Part shown: positions 1 to 8,616 of the stretch, one piece after another
Layout of the letters: the number at the start of each line of letters is the position of its first letter
Numbering within the stretch: position 1 is the first letter of the stretch
DNA from: Anderseniella sp964390445
Lineage (GTDB): Bacteria > Pseudomonadota > Alphaproteobacteria > Rhizobiales > Aestuariivirgaceae
Direction of reading: 5' to 3'
DNA: 64,000 nucleotides
NCBI GenBank assembly: GCA_964390445.1
Contig: CAYMJJ010000002.1
Span: 19,604 to 83,603 of the forward strand
Translations under genes and position numbers: made by a program
Notes under the pieces: model-generated
Told to the model about the DNA's origin: nothing
The model's input: only the letters and a program-made list of their open reading frames with translations
Database searches by the model: none

Positions 1-532
1 CTTCGGGTTTCAGCCCCAGCGCATCCGCTGAGCCAAGATAGGCCTGGGCGTCCGGCTTGTAGGCCTGGGCGACTTCCGCGCCAAGGATCACGTCCCACGG
101 CAGTCCGGCGCGCTTGGCCATGTTGGTGATCAGGGCAATATTGCCGTTCGAGCACGGCGCGATGATGAATTTCGACTTGAGCCGGGTCAGCCCGTCGACT
201 ACGTCGGGCCACGGGTCCAACCGGTGCCATGCCGTGACAAGCCGGTGCCGGTCCTCGCCCGCGGGCGCGTCAAGGCCGTGACTGGCAAGACAGGCGAGCA
301 GGTTTTCCTCGTGCAGGATGTCCAGTCGCACGAAACCTCTATTGCCCTCGCGGATTCTTTGCATCGCAGGTTGATACAATCCACGCCATTCATCAGCAAT
401 AGTAGCCCAATCTGCTGCAATATGGTGAGTTCTACCCCATGCAGCCAGTTCCCGGATGATCCCGGAGCGCCAGTCTACCACCGTGCCGAACACGTCGAAC
501 AGCAATGCCCTGATGGGGTATCCGGCTGTCAT
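1..532 (-). CDS. Haloacid dehalogenase-like (HAD) hydrolase, C-terminus cut by window edge
   Basis: The reading frame runs off the left edge, so only about 177 N-terminal residues are present. The start is the ATG at 532, whose ATGA overlaps the aroC stop. Near the N-terminus LLFDVFGTVVDW gives the HAD motif I nucleophile (Asp13). Further on, APCSNGN fits motif II and AYKPDAQAYL supplies the motif III lysine. This order and the cap region between motifs I and II are those of type II (S)-2-haloacid dehalogenases, which hydrolyse small halo-acids or phosphate esters in the cytoplasm. Motif IV lies outside the window, so the substrate cannot be judged. The overlap suggests translational coupling with aroC. 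Confidence 0.85.
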   Translation of the reverse strand, partial: MTAGYPIRALLFDVFGTVVDWRSGIIRELAAWGRTHHIAADWATIADEWRGLYQPAMQRIREGNRGFVRLDILHEENLLACLASHGLDAPAGEDRHRLVTAWHRLDPWPDVVDGLTRLKSKFIIAPCSNGNIALITNMAKRAGLPWDVILGAEVAQAYKPDAQAYLGSADALGLKPE

Positions 533-1623
533 GACCGCTCACCGTTCTGGCCGCGATGGCGCAGGTAATGGTCGGCCAGCACGATGGCCATCATGGCTTC
601 GCCCACTGGCACCGCGCGAATGCCGACGCACGGGTCATGCCGGCCCTTGGTGACGATGTCGGTGTCGTTGCCCTGCGAATCGACCGTGCGGCGCGGAGTG
701 AGAATCGAAGATGTCGGCTTGACCACGAACCGGCATACCACGTCCTGGCCCGTCGAGATGCCGCCCAGAATGCCACCGGCATTGTTGGACAGGAATTCCG
801 GCTTGCCATCCTTCATGCGGATTTCATCGGCGTTTTCCTCGCCGGTGATGGCGGCTGCCTCAAACCCGTTGCCGATTTCGACACCCTTGACGGCGTTGAT
901 GCTCATCATGGCCGAGGCGAGGTCCTGGTCGAGCTTGCCATAGACGGGCGCACCCCAGCCTGCCGGCACACCGGTCGCGACCACCTCGATCACCGCGCCG
1001 CACGATGAACCGGCCTTGCGGATGCCGTCGAGGTAGGCTTCCCAGGCGGTAGCGGCTTGTGCATCGGGGCAGAAGAACGGGTTGTTGTTGACCTCCGCCC
1101 AGTCCCAGTTGTCGCGGTTGATCCTGTGCGGGCCCATTTGCACCAGCGCGCCGCGCACCTCGACCTGCGGGATGACCTTGCGGGCAACCGCGCCTGCCGC
1201 CACGCGCGCAGCGGTTTCGCGCGCAGATGAGCGTCCGCCGCCGCGATAGTCGCGCACGCCATACTTCTGCATGTAGGTGAAATCGGCGTGGCCCGGGCGA
1301 TACTTGTCGCGAATCTCCGAGTAATCCTTCGAGCGCTGGTCGACGTTCTCGATCATCAGCGCGATGGGGCTGCCGGTGGTGATTTGCCCGCCGGTGCGGT
1401 CGTCCTCGAAAACGCCCGACAGGATGCGGACCTGGTCAGGCTCGCGGCGCTGCGTGGTGAAGCGGTTCTGGCCGGGTTTGCGCTTGTCGAGGAAACCCTG
1501 GATATCGGCCTCGGTCAGCTTCAACCCCGCAGGGCAGCCGTCCACGACGCACCCGAGCGCCACCCCGTGGCTCTCACCGAACGTGGTGATGCGGAACAAG
1601 TGGCCGAACGAATTGTGTGACAT
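529..1623 (-). CDS. aroC: Chorismate synthase
   Basis: This 364-residue protein has the usual chorismate synthase length. It catalyses the last shikimate-pathway step, converting 5-enolpyruvylshikimate-3-phosphate to chorismate with reduced FMN as cofactor. The N-terminus MSHNSFGHLFRITTFGESHG is the family signature, and RYRPGHADFTYMQKYG, RGGGRSSARETAARVA and the C-terminal GRHDPCVGIRAVPVGEAM are all conserved blocks. The ATG at 1623 was chosen because the family starts there; the frame stays open 18 codons further upstream without conserved sequence. It overlaps the HAD hydrolase by 4 nt, so the two are probably co-transcribed. Confidence 0.98.
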   Translation of the reverse strand: MSHNSFGHLFRITTFGESHGVALGCVVDGCPAGLKLTEADIQGFLDKRKPGQNRFTTQRREPDQVRILSGVFEDDRTGGQITTGSPIALMIENVDQRSKDYSEIRDKYRPGHADFTYMQKYGVRDYRGGGRSSARETAARVAAGAVARKVIPQVEVRGALVQMGPHRINRDNWDWAEVNNNPFFCPDAQAATAWEAYLDGIRKAGSSCGAVIEVVATGVPAGWGAPVYGKLDQDLASAMMSINAVKGVEIGNGFEAAAITGEENADEIRMKDGKPEFLSNNAGGILGGISTGQDVVCRFVVKPTSSILTPRRTVDSQGNDTDIVTKGRHDPCVGIRAVPVGEAMMAIVLADHYLRHRGQNGERS

Positions 1624-1710
1624 GGATGGGCACCCTCTGATGCCTGCTATGTAGGCGAGGGTGCCCGGTTGCGTCAAACCCTTATGGGAGGGGATGCCTC
1701 CGGCGGCTGC

Positions 1711-2094
1711 CTAGCGGGCATATACCCGCATGACCGGCGACCGGCCTGGCAGGATCTTGGAGTAGCGCACCACAATGCGGCGGATGTCACGCCGGTTGCC
1801 GCGCAGGTCGATTGCGCGCGAACAGGTACCCGGCAGGAACAGGTTGCGCAGCGCCACGTCCTGGCGTGCACCGTTGCGAAACACCACCTGCATCCGCTGC
1901 ATGGCCAGCGGCGCACGCGACACGCACACCCTTACTGCACGATGCCGGTCGCGGCCTCGAACGGTGATGACGTCGCGATCACGCAGGTGGTCGGCCTGTT
2001 TCGTACCGATCAGTTCCCACGCATGGGCCGGGGCAGCAACGGCCATCAGGCTGACGGCGATGGCTGCAGCAAAAAGGACAGATCTGAAGGTCAT
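1711..2094 (-). CDS. Small secreted protein of unknown function (DUF2541-like)
   Basis: The product is 127 residues. It starts with a signal peptide (hydrophobic run AAAIAVSLMAVAAPAHA), so cleavage after AHA is likely and the mature protein should be periplasmic. The mature part begins WELIGTKQADH and is rich in Arg, with two cysteines (VCVSR and GTCSR) that could form a disulphide. It resembles small DUF2541-like exported proteins of rhizobia from memory, not from a search. The ATG at 2094 is preferred over an in-frame TTG three codons upstream. No function can be assigned. Confidence 0.7.
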   Translation of the reverse strand: MTFRSVLFAAAIAVSLMAVAAPAHAWELIGTKQADHLRDRDVITVRGRDRHRAVRVCVSRAPLAMQRMQVVFRNGARQDVALRNLFLPGTCSRAIDLRGNRRDIRRIVVRYSKILPGRSPVMRVYAR

Positions 2095-2184
2095 GTGACT
2101 CAAAGCTCCGCGGTTGAACCGGCGCCAGATTTGCGCATCGTTTGCGGTATTCTTGTGACATTGCGTTGCCGTTGGGTCAGCGGA

Positions 2185-2778
2185 TTACCGGGCCTTGAAC
2201 CACTCGATCCCGCCGTCCTTCAGCCGGTAAAATTTCCATTGCGGATTGCGCAGCAGAACCAGTTCATCAGGTGCCAGTCCAAGCACCAGCCCGCGCACGA
2301 TCCGGCTGATGCCGCCATGTGCCACGACCAATGTTGGCCCGGTCAGGCTGTCGAGCCAGTCACGCACTCTGGCGGTGGCATCGGCGTAGCTCTCGCCGCC
2401 GCCGGGCCGCCAGCCGTGGTAGCCTTCCGGGTCACGGTCAGGGTCAATGCCAAGCCCGTTCAACTCTGGCCACGTCTTGCCTTCAGCCTCGCCGAAGTTC
2501 AACTCGATCAGACGCTCGTCGACCATTGCTGGATGATCTGGCGTGCCGAATGCATCCAAGATGTGGGCAAGCGTCTGCCTTGGCCGTTTCAAAGGGCTGA
2601 CATGGACCTGCAAGCCGTCAAGGCTGGCATGTTGATTTCGCAGCACCTGTGCGATGGCCTTTGCCTGGGCGTGGCCGGTTTCATTCAGCGCAATGTCGGT
2701 CTGGCCCTGGATGCGCCGCGTCTTGTTCCAGTCGGTCTCGCCATGCCGCACGAACCAGATTTCGGGGTAACAGCGAAT
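2185..2778 (-). CDS. Histidine phosphatase family protein, probable ATT start
   Basis: The frame encodes a phosphoglycerate mutase-like phosphatase. The catalytic motif FVRHGETDWN lies at the N-terminus, and LVVAHGGISR carries the second catalytic His near the C-terminus. Family members typically begin about seven residues before the RHGE motif. Here that position is an ATT codon at 2776-2778, read as Met-Arg-Cys-Tyr-Pro-Glu-Ile. No ATG, GTG or TTG occurs in frame between the fabI stop and the RHG motif except a GTG inside the first strand. Frame continuation upstream runs antiphase through fabI and is not credible protein. The start sits 2 nt after the fabI stop, so translation is probably coupled to fabI. 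The substrate is unknown. Confidence 0.85.
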   Translation of the reverse strand: MRCYPEIWFVRHGETDWNKTRRIQGQTDIALNETGHAQAKAIAQVLRNQHASLDGLQVHVSPLKRPRQTLAHILDAFGTPDHPAMVDERLIELNFGEAEGKTWPELNGLGIDPDRDPEGYHGWRPGGGESYADATARVRDWLDSLTGPTLVVAHGGISRIVRGLVLGLAPDELVLLRNPQWKFYRLKDGGIEWFKAR

Positions 2779-2780
2779 GG

Positions 2781-3602
2781 TTACTCGCCCTGTTCCAGGC
2801 TCATGTCGGGCGCGTAGGGGTTCTTCATGCCCACGACATGATAGCCCGAATCGACGTGCAGGATTTCCCCGGTCACGCCGCGGCTCATGTCGGACAGCAG
2901 GTAGGCGCCTGAATCGCCGACCTCTTCGATGGTCACCGTGCGGCGCATCGGCGAGTTGTGCTCGTTCCACTTCAAGATGTAACGGAAGTCGCCGATGCCG
3001 GAGGCGGCCAGCGTCTTGATCGGGCCGGCGGAAATGGCGTTGACGCGGATATTCTTTGGGCCGAGATCTGCGGCAAGATAGCGGACCGAGGCTTCAAGCG
3101 CGGCCTTGGCCACGCCCATCACGTTGTAATGCGGCATCCACTTTTCAGCGCCGTAATAGGTCAGCGTCAGCAGCGAGCCGCCATCCGTCATCAGCTTTTC
3201 AGCGCGCTGGGCGACGGCCGTGAACGAGTAGCACGAGATGTTGAGTGTGCGGTTGAAGTTGGCCTCGCTGGTGTCGACATACCGGCCTGTCAGTTCGTCC
3301 TTGTCGGAAAACGCGATGGCGTGGACCACGAAGTCCAGCTTGCCCCACTGCTTTTCCAGTTCGGCGAAGGTCGCGTCCATGGAGGCGCTATCGGTGACGT
3401 CGCATTCCAGCACGATGGAGGAGCCAAGCTGTTCGGCCAGTGGCCGCACGCGCTTGCCAAGTGCCTCGCCCTGGTAGGTGAAGGCAAGTTCTGCCCCATG
3501 GCTGTGCGCCGCCTTTGCAATGCCCCAGGCGATAGACCTGTTGTTGGCCACGCCCATCACAAGCCCGCGCTTGCCGGCCATGATCGATCCCGTCTGGGTC
3601 AT
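2781..3602 (-). CDS. fabI: Enoyl-[acyl-carrier-protein] reductase (NADH)
   Basis: This 273-residue SDR-fold enzyme reduces trans-2-enoyl-ACP in the last step of each type II fatty acid elongation cycle. The N-terminal glycine-rich segment GLVMGVANNRSIAWGIA is characteristic of FabI. The catalytic pair is in YNVMGVAKAAL (Tyr-x6-Lys), and the C-terminal GEILHVDSGYHVVGM is conserved. The ATG at 3602 gives the family N-terminus with a GAGAGGG-type ribosome site upstream; the open frame further upstream is not conserved. It heads a short operon with the histidine phosphatase and is divergent from pdxH. Confidence 0.97.
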   Translation of the reverse strand: MTQTGSIMAGKRGLVMGVANNRSIAWGIAKAAHSHGAELAFTYQGEALGKRVRPLAEQLGSSIVLECDVTDSASMDATFAELEKQWGKLDFVVHAIAFSDKDELTGRYVDTSEANFNRTLNISCYSFTAVAQRAEKLMTDGGSLLTLTYYGAEKWMPHYNVMGVAKAALEASVRYLAADLGPKNIRVNAISAGPIKTLAASGIGDFRYILKWNEHNSPMRRTVTIEEVGDSGAYLLSDMSRGVTGEILHVDSGYHVVGMKNPYAPDMSLEQGE

Positions 3603-3771
3603 GGACAACGCCCTCTCACATGAAAAATGACATCGGATTTCGAATAGGAAGGTGTAATTGCACGAAATGCTGGTGTTGGCAAACCAGGAATCGCCGCCCT
3701 TGCACAACCGCGCGAGCAATGGCCATATCTGTGCATCAGCCCCAGTGCCCCAAGCTTTCGCCGGAGACCCC

Positions 3772-4383
3772 ATGACCGAGACGCCGACAGATTTTACCGT
3801 TCGCGATGAACCCCTCGAACTGTTCGGAGACTGGCTTGAGGACGCGACCGCCAGCGAGCCGAACGACCCCAACGCCATCAGCCTGGCCACGGTGGATGCA
3901 GACGGCCTGCCCAACGTGCGCATGGTGCTGCTGAAGGGTTATGATGCGCGCGGGTTCGTGTTCTACACCAACACCGAAAGCCAGAAGGGCACCGAGATAC
4001 TTGGCCAGATGAAGGCGGCGTTCTGCCTGCACTGGAAAAGCCTGCGCCGACAGGTGCGGGTGCGCGGGCTGGTCGAGCAGGTCAGCATCGAGGAAGCCGA
4101 CGCCTATTATGCGTCGCGTCCGCGCGACAGTCGCATCGGGGCATGGGCCTCACAGCAGTCACGCCCGCTGGAAAGCCGCTTTGCGCTCGAAAAGGCCGTT
4201 GCCCGCTATACCGCGAAGTACGCTATCGGCGAGGTTCCAAGGCCGCCATACTGGACCGGGTTTCGCATCAAGCCGCTGTACATGGAGTTCTGGAAGGACG
4301 GCGCATTCCGCCTGCATGACCGGGTGGTGTTCCGCCGTGACTCTCCGGACGAGGACTGGAGCAAGTGGCGGCTTTATCCTTGA
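3772..4383 (+). CDS. pdxH: Pyridoxamine 5'-phosphate oxidase
   Basis: The 203-residue product matches the FMN-dependent oxidase that converts pyridoxine or pyridoxamine 5'-phosphate to pyridoxal 5'-phosphate. Conserved blocks include NVRMVLLKGYDARGFVFYTN for FMN and substrate binding, the middle segment SRIGAWASQQSRPL, and the C-terminal RLHDRVVFRRD and WSKWRLYP. The start at 3772 follows a GGAG 7 nt upstream; the frame is open for 38 codons before it but without family similarity. It is divergent from fabI across a 169 bp gap. The PLP-dependent enzyme at 5182-6324 lies two genes downstream. Confidence 0.97.
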   Translation: MTETPTDFTVRDEPLELFGDWLEDATASEPNDPNAISLATVDADGLPNVRMVLLKGYDARGFVFYTNTESQKGTEILGQMKAAFCLHWKSLRRQVRVRGLVEQVSIEEADAYYASRPRDSRIGAWASQQSRPLESRFALEKAVARYTAKYAIGEVPRPPYWTGFRIKPLYMEFWKDGAFRLHDRVVFRRDSPDEDWSKWRLYP

Positions 4384-4427
4384 GCCGCGATGGCCTATAG
4401 CTTGAGCCCAGCCAACCGGAGCCGACC

Positions 4428-5189
4428 ATGCCCATGTCCCAGACAGATAACGCCGATCGCAAGACCCTGATCCTGACGGGTGCCTCGCGCGGCATTGGCC
4501 ACGCCACGGTCAAGCGGTTCTCGTCGGCAGGGTGGCGGGTCATCACCTGCTCGCGGCACCCGTTTCCAGAGAACTGCCCGTGGGAGATGGGTCCGGAAGA
4601 CCACATCCAGATCGACCTGTCGAACATGGATGACGTGGCGCGCGGCATCGGCGAAATGCGCGAACGGTTGAAGGACCAGGGCTCGCGCCTCAATGCGCTG
4701 ATCAACAACGCCGCCATCTCGCCCAAGCTGGAAGGTGGCGCGCGCATGAACACCTTCGACACCAGTTCCGACGCCTGGCTGCACGTGTTCAACGTGAACT
4801 TCTTTGCACCCGTCATGCTGGCCCGTGGCCTGGTCGAGGAACTGAAGGCCGCGCAAGGGTCCGTCGTCAACGTGACGTCGATTGCCGGCACCTCGATCCA
4901 CCCCTTTGCCGGTTCTGCCTACTCCACCTCAAAGGCGGCACTGGCCTCGCTGACGCGTGAAATGGCCAATGATTTCGGCCCGCTCGGCGTGCGCGTCAAT
5001 GCCATCTCGCCGGGCGAGATCGAAACCTCGATCCTGTCGCCGGGCACCGAGAAGATCATCCCCAGCATTCCGCTGCGCCGGTTGGGCCAGCCGGAAGAGG
5101 TGGCCAAGGCGATCTACTTCCTGTGCACCGATGCCTCGTCCTATGTGACCGGCGCTGAAATCCACATCAATGGCGGCCAGCATGTCTGA
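4428..5189 (+). CDS. SDR family NAD(P)-dependent oxidoreductase
   Basis: The protein is 253 residues, the usual size of a classical short-chain dehydrogenase/reductase. LTGASRGIGHATV is the Rossmann dinucleotide-binding motif, NNAAIS the NNAG-like motif, and SAYSTSKAAL carries the catalytic Tyr-x3-Lys. The C-terminal VTGAEIHINGGQHV is typical of 3-oxoacyl-ACP reductase-like members. The substrate cannot be read from sequence. Its end overlaps the next gene by 8 nt, so the two are probably translated together. Confidence 0.93.
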   Translation: MPMSQTDNADRKTLILTGASRGIGHATVKRFSSAGWRVITCSRHPFPENCPWEMGPEDHIQIDLSNMDDVARGIGEMRERLKDQGSRLNALINNAAISPKLEGGARMNTFDTSSDAWLHVFNVNFFAPVMLARGLVEELKAAQGSVVNVTSIAGTSIHPFAGSAYSTSKAALASLTREMANDFGPLGVRVNAISPGEIETSILSPGTEKIIPSIPLRRLGQPEEVAKAIYFLCTDASSYVTGAEIHINGGQHV

Positions 5190-6324
5190 CAGCCCCCGCC
5201 GCCGGCCCGAGACCATCGCCGCGCAGGCGCTGGACGCGGTGGATGCTGCAACCGGTGCAATCGTACCTCCGCTGCATACGGCCACCACCTATGCCCGCAA
5301 CTCTGATTACGGCCTCATCGGCAAGCATCTGTATTCGCGCTATGGCAACGAGACGATTGACCATGCCGAGCGCATCATAGCAACGCTGGACGACGGCGAA
5401 GCCGCAATGGTGTATGCTTCCGGACTGGCCGGTGTTGCTGGCCTGCTGGAAACGCTGAAACCGGGTGCGAAGGTTGTCGCGCCTGCGATCTTCTACTGGG
5501 GTAGCCGCGACCTGCTCAACCACATGCATCGCACCGGCCGGATCAGTGTCGAATACGTGGACATGACCGATGCCACCGCTGTGCATGACGCACTTGTGGG
5601 GGCCGAACTGTTGTGGATGGAAACGCCGGTCAACCCGACCTGGGACGTGGTCGACATCCGTGCCATGGCAGATATGGCGCACGAGGCAGGGGCCATCCTG
5701 GCGGTGGACTCGACCTCGGCAAGTCCTGCCGTCACGAGACCGCTCGAACATGGTGCCGACATCGTGTTTCATTCTGTCACCAAGTATCTCAACGGCCATT
5801 CGGACGTGCTCGGCGGGGCGCTGGTGACGAAGCTCGATGACGAGCGCTGGAAAGCCGCAAAGCACGTGCGTGCCATTACCGGCGGCATTCTTGCGCCGTT
5901 TGAAAGCTGGCTGTTGATCCGTGGCATGCGCACGCTCTACGTGCGGGTGAGGCAGGCCAGCGACAACGCACTTACCATTGCCCGCCACCTTGAGCATCAC
6001 GCCAGGGTGGAGAAGGTGCTCTATCCGGGTCTGCAATCGCACCCCGGCCACGAGGTTGCCCGGCGCCAGATGGATGGTGGGTTCGGTGGCATGCTGTCGG
6101 TATGCGTCAGGGGCGGCATGGAAGAGACCGGCCGTTTCGTGCGCGCGCTGAAGCTGTTCCTGCCGGCCACGTCGCTGGGCGGCGTCGAGAGCCTGGTGGA
6201 ACACCGCAAGGTGATCGAGGGACCGGATAGCCCGATCGCCGATAACCTCGTGCGCATTTCTGTCGGCATCGAGGCGGTGGACGACCTGATCGGCGACCTT
6301 GAACAGGCGCTGGACAGGGTATGA
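5182..6324 (+). CDS. Trans-sulfuration family PLP-dependent enzyme (cystathionine gamma-synthase / beta-lyase type)
   Basis: This 380-residue enzyme belongs to the Cys/Met metabolism PLP family. The N-terminal part IVPPLHTATTYARNSDYG and the RYGN motif resemble the substrate channel of the family. The PLP-binding lysine is in HSVTKYLNGHSDVLGG, and the C-terminal SLGGVESLVEHRKV is conserved. Such enzymes interconvert homocysteine, cystathionine and cysteine or act as methionine gamma-lyases; sequence alone does not decide which. The ATG at 5182 is preferred over one at 5170 because it gives the shorter overlap with the SDR gene. The downstream gene overlaps by 4 nt. Confidence 0.92.
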   Translation: MSDSPRRRPETIAAQALDAVDAATGAIVPPLHTATTYARNSDYGLIGKHLYSRYGNETIDHAERIIATLDDGEAAMVYASGLAGVAGLLETLKPGAKVVAPAIFYWGSRDLLNHMHRTGRISVEYVDMTDATAVHDALVGAELLWMETPVNPTWDVVDIRAMADMAHEAGAILAVDSTSASPAVTRPLEHGADIVFHSVTKYLNGHSDVLGGALVTKLDDERWKAAKHVRAITGGILAPFESWLLIRGMRTLYVRVRQASDNALTIARHLEHHARVEKVLYPGLQSHPGHEVARRQMDGGFGGMLSVCVRGGMEETGRFVRALKLFLPATSLGGVESLVEHRKVIEGPDSPIADNLVRISVGIEAVDDLIGDLEQALDRV

Positions 6325-7136
6325 AACGCGGCATTGTCGCCATGGTGCTGGCGACGTTGTCAGCCCAACCGCTTGCCGCCGAACCTGAACGCCTGCCCGA
6401 TGGCCTGATGGCGAAAGGCACCAACGACATTGCCGAAGTCTGGCTGACCCGGCCAACGGACCGCTATGCCCACGGTATTCTGGGTGATGCCATCGAGGCG
6501 GGCGGTCTGATGGTAAGGACCCGCGACGGCGAGACGCTTGAACTGGTTCTGCCAGAGCAATTCGTGTTCGAGGACCGGCAGGCGCGCATCCATGATCTTG
6601 ATGGCGATGGCCGCGACGAAATCATCGTCGTGCTGACCAGCGTGACCGAAGGCGGTGCGCTCGCCTTCTATGGCGTGCGCGACGGCAAGCTGGTGAAGCT
6701 GGCGCAGACCCCGCACATTGGCCGGCCCAACCGCTGGCTCAACCCGGCAGAGATTGCTGACCTCGATGGTGATGGCAAACTGGAAATCGTTTTCGTGACC
6801 ACGCCGCATTTGGGCAAGATCGTTGAGGTGTGGCGCTATCACGCGGCCAGGCTGAGCCGCGTCACCACCCTGGCCGGGTACTCGAACCACGTTATTGGTT
6901 CACCGGTTCAGGACATGACCGAAGTGGTCAACTCGGCCACACAGGGCCGCCTGCTCGCCATTCCTGCGGCGGACTATTCGACAGTCGCCTTCCTTAAACT
7001 CGAAGGTGACAAGCTGGCCGAGGTCGCCCGTGTGCGCGTTGGCGGCAGGATTACTTCAGCCGTGACGCTGAATGAAAATGGCCGGCGGCTTGAGTTCGCC
7101 ACCGGCCAGAAGAAACGTTCGATCAAGGTGCCGTGA
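6321..7136 (+). CDS. Periplasmic FG-GAP/VCBS-type repeat protein
   Basis: The product has 271 residues. A signal peptide is visible (GIVAMVLATLSAQPLAAE), so export to the periplasm is likely. Two calcium-binding-like repeats are seen: RIHDLDGDGRDEIIVV and EIADLDGDGKLEIVFV. They have the spacing of FG-GAP/VCBS repeats in beta-propeller proteins. No enzymatic motif is visible. It overlaps the upstream PLP enzyme by ATGA and probably ends this plus-strand operon, facing the aminotransferase gene tail to tail. The role is unknown. Confidence 0.8.
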   Translation: MKRGIVAMVLATLSAQPLAAEPERLPDGLMAKGTNDIAEVWLTRPTDRYAHGILGDAIEAGGLMVRTRDGETLELVLPEQFVFEDRQARIHDLDGDGRDEIIVVLTSVTEGGALAFYGVRDGKLVKLAQTPHIGRPNRWLNPAEIADLDGDGKLEIVFVTTPHLGKIVEVWRYHAARLSRVTTLAGYSNHVIGSPVQDMTEVVNSATQGRLLAIPAADYSTVAFLKLEGDKLAEVARVRVGGRITSAVTLNENGRRLEFATGQKKRSIKVP

Positions 7137-7146
7137 GGCCAGCAGG

Positions 7147-8532
7147 CTAGCTGCGCAGGCCTTCCGTCTTGATCCACTGGGCAGTGTCGTTCAGCGCACC
7201 TTCATAGCGGTCGAACATCTCGTTGACTTCGCTCTCGGTCATGATCAGTGGCGGGCACAGGGCAATCGAGTCGACCATGGCGCGCACCATCAGGCCCCGG
7301 GCCTGGGCAAACTTCATCATCGTCGCACCGACCATCTTCTTCGGGTCGAACGAGGCTTTGGTTGCCTTGTTCTGGACAATCTCGGCGGCACCGATGAAGC
7401 CCTTGGTCCGCACATCGCCAATGAGTTCATGGTCCTTCAGCTTGTTGAAGCGGCCTTCAAACAGCGGCGACAGCTTGGCAACGTGCTCGACGATGCCGTC
7501 ACGCTTGTAGATCTCCAGCGTCTTCAGGGCGACGGCGGCCGCCACCGGATGCGCGGTGTAGGTGTAGCCGTGGCCGAACACGCCGATCTTCTTCGACTGG
7601 TCAAGCATCGCCTGGTAGAGGTCTTCCTCGATGGTGATCCCGCCCAGCGGCATGTAGGCCGAGGTGATCGCCTTGGCCATCGAGATCGAGTGCGGTTTCA
7701 TGCCCATGGTTTCCGAGCCGAACCACTTGCCGGTGCGCCCGAAGCCGCAGATCACTTCATCTGCGATGAAACGGATGTCGTACTTCTCGAGGATCGGCTG
7801 GATCTTGGCATAATAGCCTTCCGGCGGAATGATCACGCCACCCGCCCCCATGATCGGCTCGGCGAAGAAACCGGCCGCCGTGTCGGGGCCTTCGCGGATG
7901 ATCATGTCTTCAAGTTCTTGCGCACAGCGCGTGGCGAACTCTTCCTCGGTCTCGCCATCCTTGCCGAAGCGGTAATAGTGCGGGCACGAGGTGTGCATGA
8001 TGTTGGCGATTGGCAGGTCGAAATCGGCATGCACCGGCGGCAGGCCGGTCAGCGATCCCGATGCCACGGTCACGCCATGATAGCCCTTGATGCGCGAGAT
8101 CAACTTTTTCTTCTGCGGCTTGCCGCGGGCGTTGTTGTAATACCAGGTCAGCTTGACCTGCATGTCGTTGGCTTCCGAGCCGGACGAGCAGAACAAAAGC
8201 TTCGACGCCTCGCATGGCGCCAGTTCCTTCAGCGTCTCGGCCAGTTCGATGGCGAGGTCGTTGGACTTGCCGGCAAAGATGTGCGTATAGGGCAGCCGCT
8301 TCATCTGGCGCGCGGCAACCTCGACAATTTCCTCGTTGCCATAGCCCAGCGACGTGCACCAAAGACCCGCCATGCCCTCGATGTATTCCTTGCCCTCGTT
8401 GTCGTAGACGTAGATGCCCTTGCCTTCATCGATGATCGTCGGGCCGGTCTCGCGGAACGACGACAGGTTGGTATAAGGGTGGATCAGTGTCTCGATGTCT
8501 CGCATCGCGAGGTTGGACAACGGCTTGCTCAT
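7147..8532 (-). CDS. Class III (omega) aminotransferase, PLP-dependent
   Basis: The 461-residue product is a fold-type I class III aminotransferase. LLFCSSGSEANDMQVKL is the PLP phosphate-binding region, RFIADEVICGFGRTG carries the PLP-contacting Asp, and SMAKAITSAYMPLGG holds the Schiff-base lysine. It resembles omega-amino acid:pyruvate or putrescine:pyruvate transaminases, but the amino donor cannot be fixed from sequence. The ATG at 8532 begins the conserved N-terminus; the frame extends upstream without similarity. It is divergent from the amidase at 8617, with only 84 bp between them. Confidence 0.93.
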   Translation of the reverse strand: MSKPLSNLAMRDIETLIHPYTNLSSFRETGPTIIDEGKGIYVYDNEGKEYIEGMAGLWCTSLGYGNEEIVEVAARQMKRLPYTHIFAGKSNDLAIELAETLKELAPCEASKLLFCSSGSEANDMQVKLTWYYNNARGKPQKKKLISRIKGYHGVTVASGSLTGLPPVHADFDLPIANIMHTSCPHYYRFGKDGETEEEFATRCAQELEDMIIREGPDTAAGFFAEPIMGAGGVIIPPEGYYAKIQPILEKYDIRFIADEVICGFGRTGKWFGSETMGMKPHSISMAKAITSAYMPLGGITIEEDLYQAMLDQSKKIGVFGHGYTYTAHPVAAAVALKTLEIYKRDGIVEHVAKLSPLFEGRFNKLKDHELIGDVRTKGFIGAAEIVQNKATKASFDPKKMVGATMMKFAQARGLMVRAMVDSIALCPPLIMTESEVNEMFDRYEGALNDTAQWIKTEGLRS

Positions 8533-8616
8533 GAGGGAAATACCTTTTGACTTGGTCGTGCTGCTGCGCAGGATCTTGCGAGCCTGCAATATGTCAGAAA
8601 CAGAAGGGGCGGCACA

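Noticed and set aside
2779..2970. N-terminal extension of the histidine phosphatase through fabI
   Set aside because: Would overlap the conserved C-terminus of fabI by nearly 200 nt and adds Arg-rich sequence foreign to the family.
5150..5182. SAM riboswitch or own promoter before the trans-sulfuration gene
   Set aside because: The gene overlaps the SDR gene by 8 nt, leaving no room for a leader.
5167..6456. Long minus-strand frame (429 codons) opposite the trans-sulfuration gene
   Set aside because: Low-complexity His/Arg-rich translation with no family pattern, antisense to a gene with clear PLP motifs; an artefact of GC-rich codon use.
7072..8550. Long plus-strand frame (492 codons) opposite the aminotransferase
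   Set aside because: Shadow frame of a clear class III aminotransferase; no ribosome site or conserved motif.
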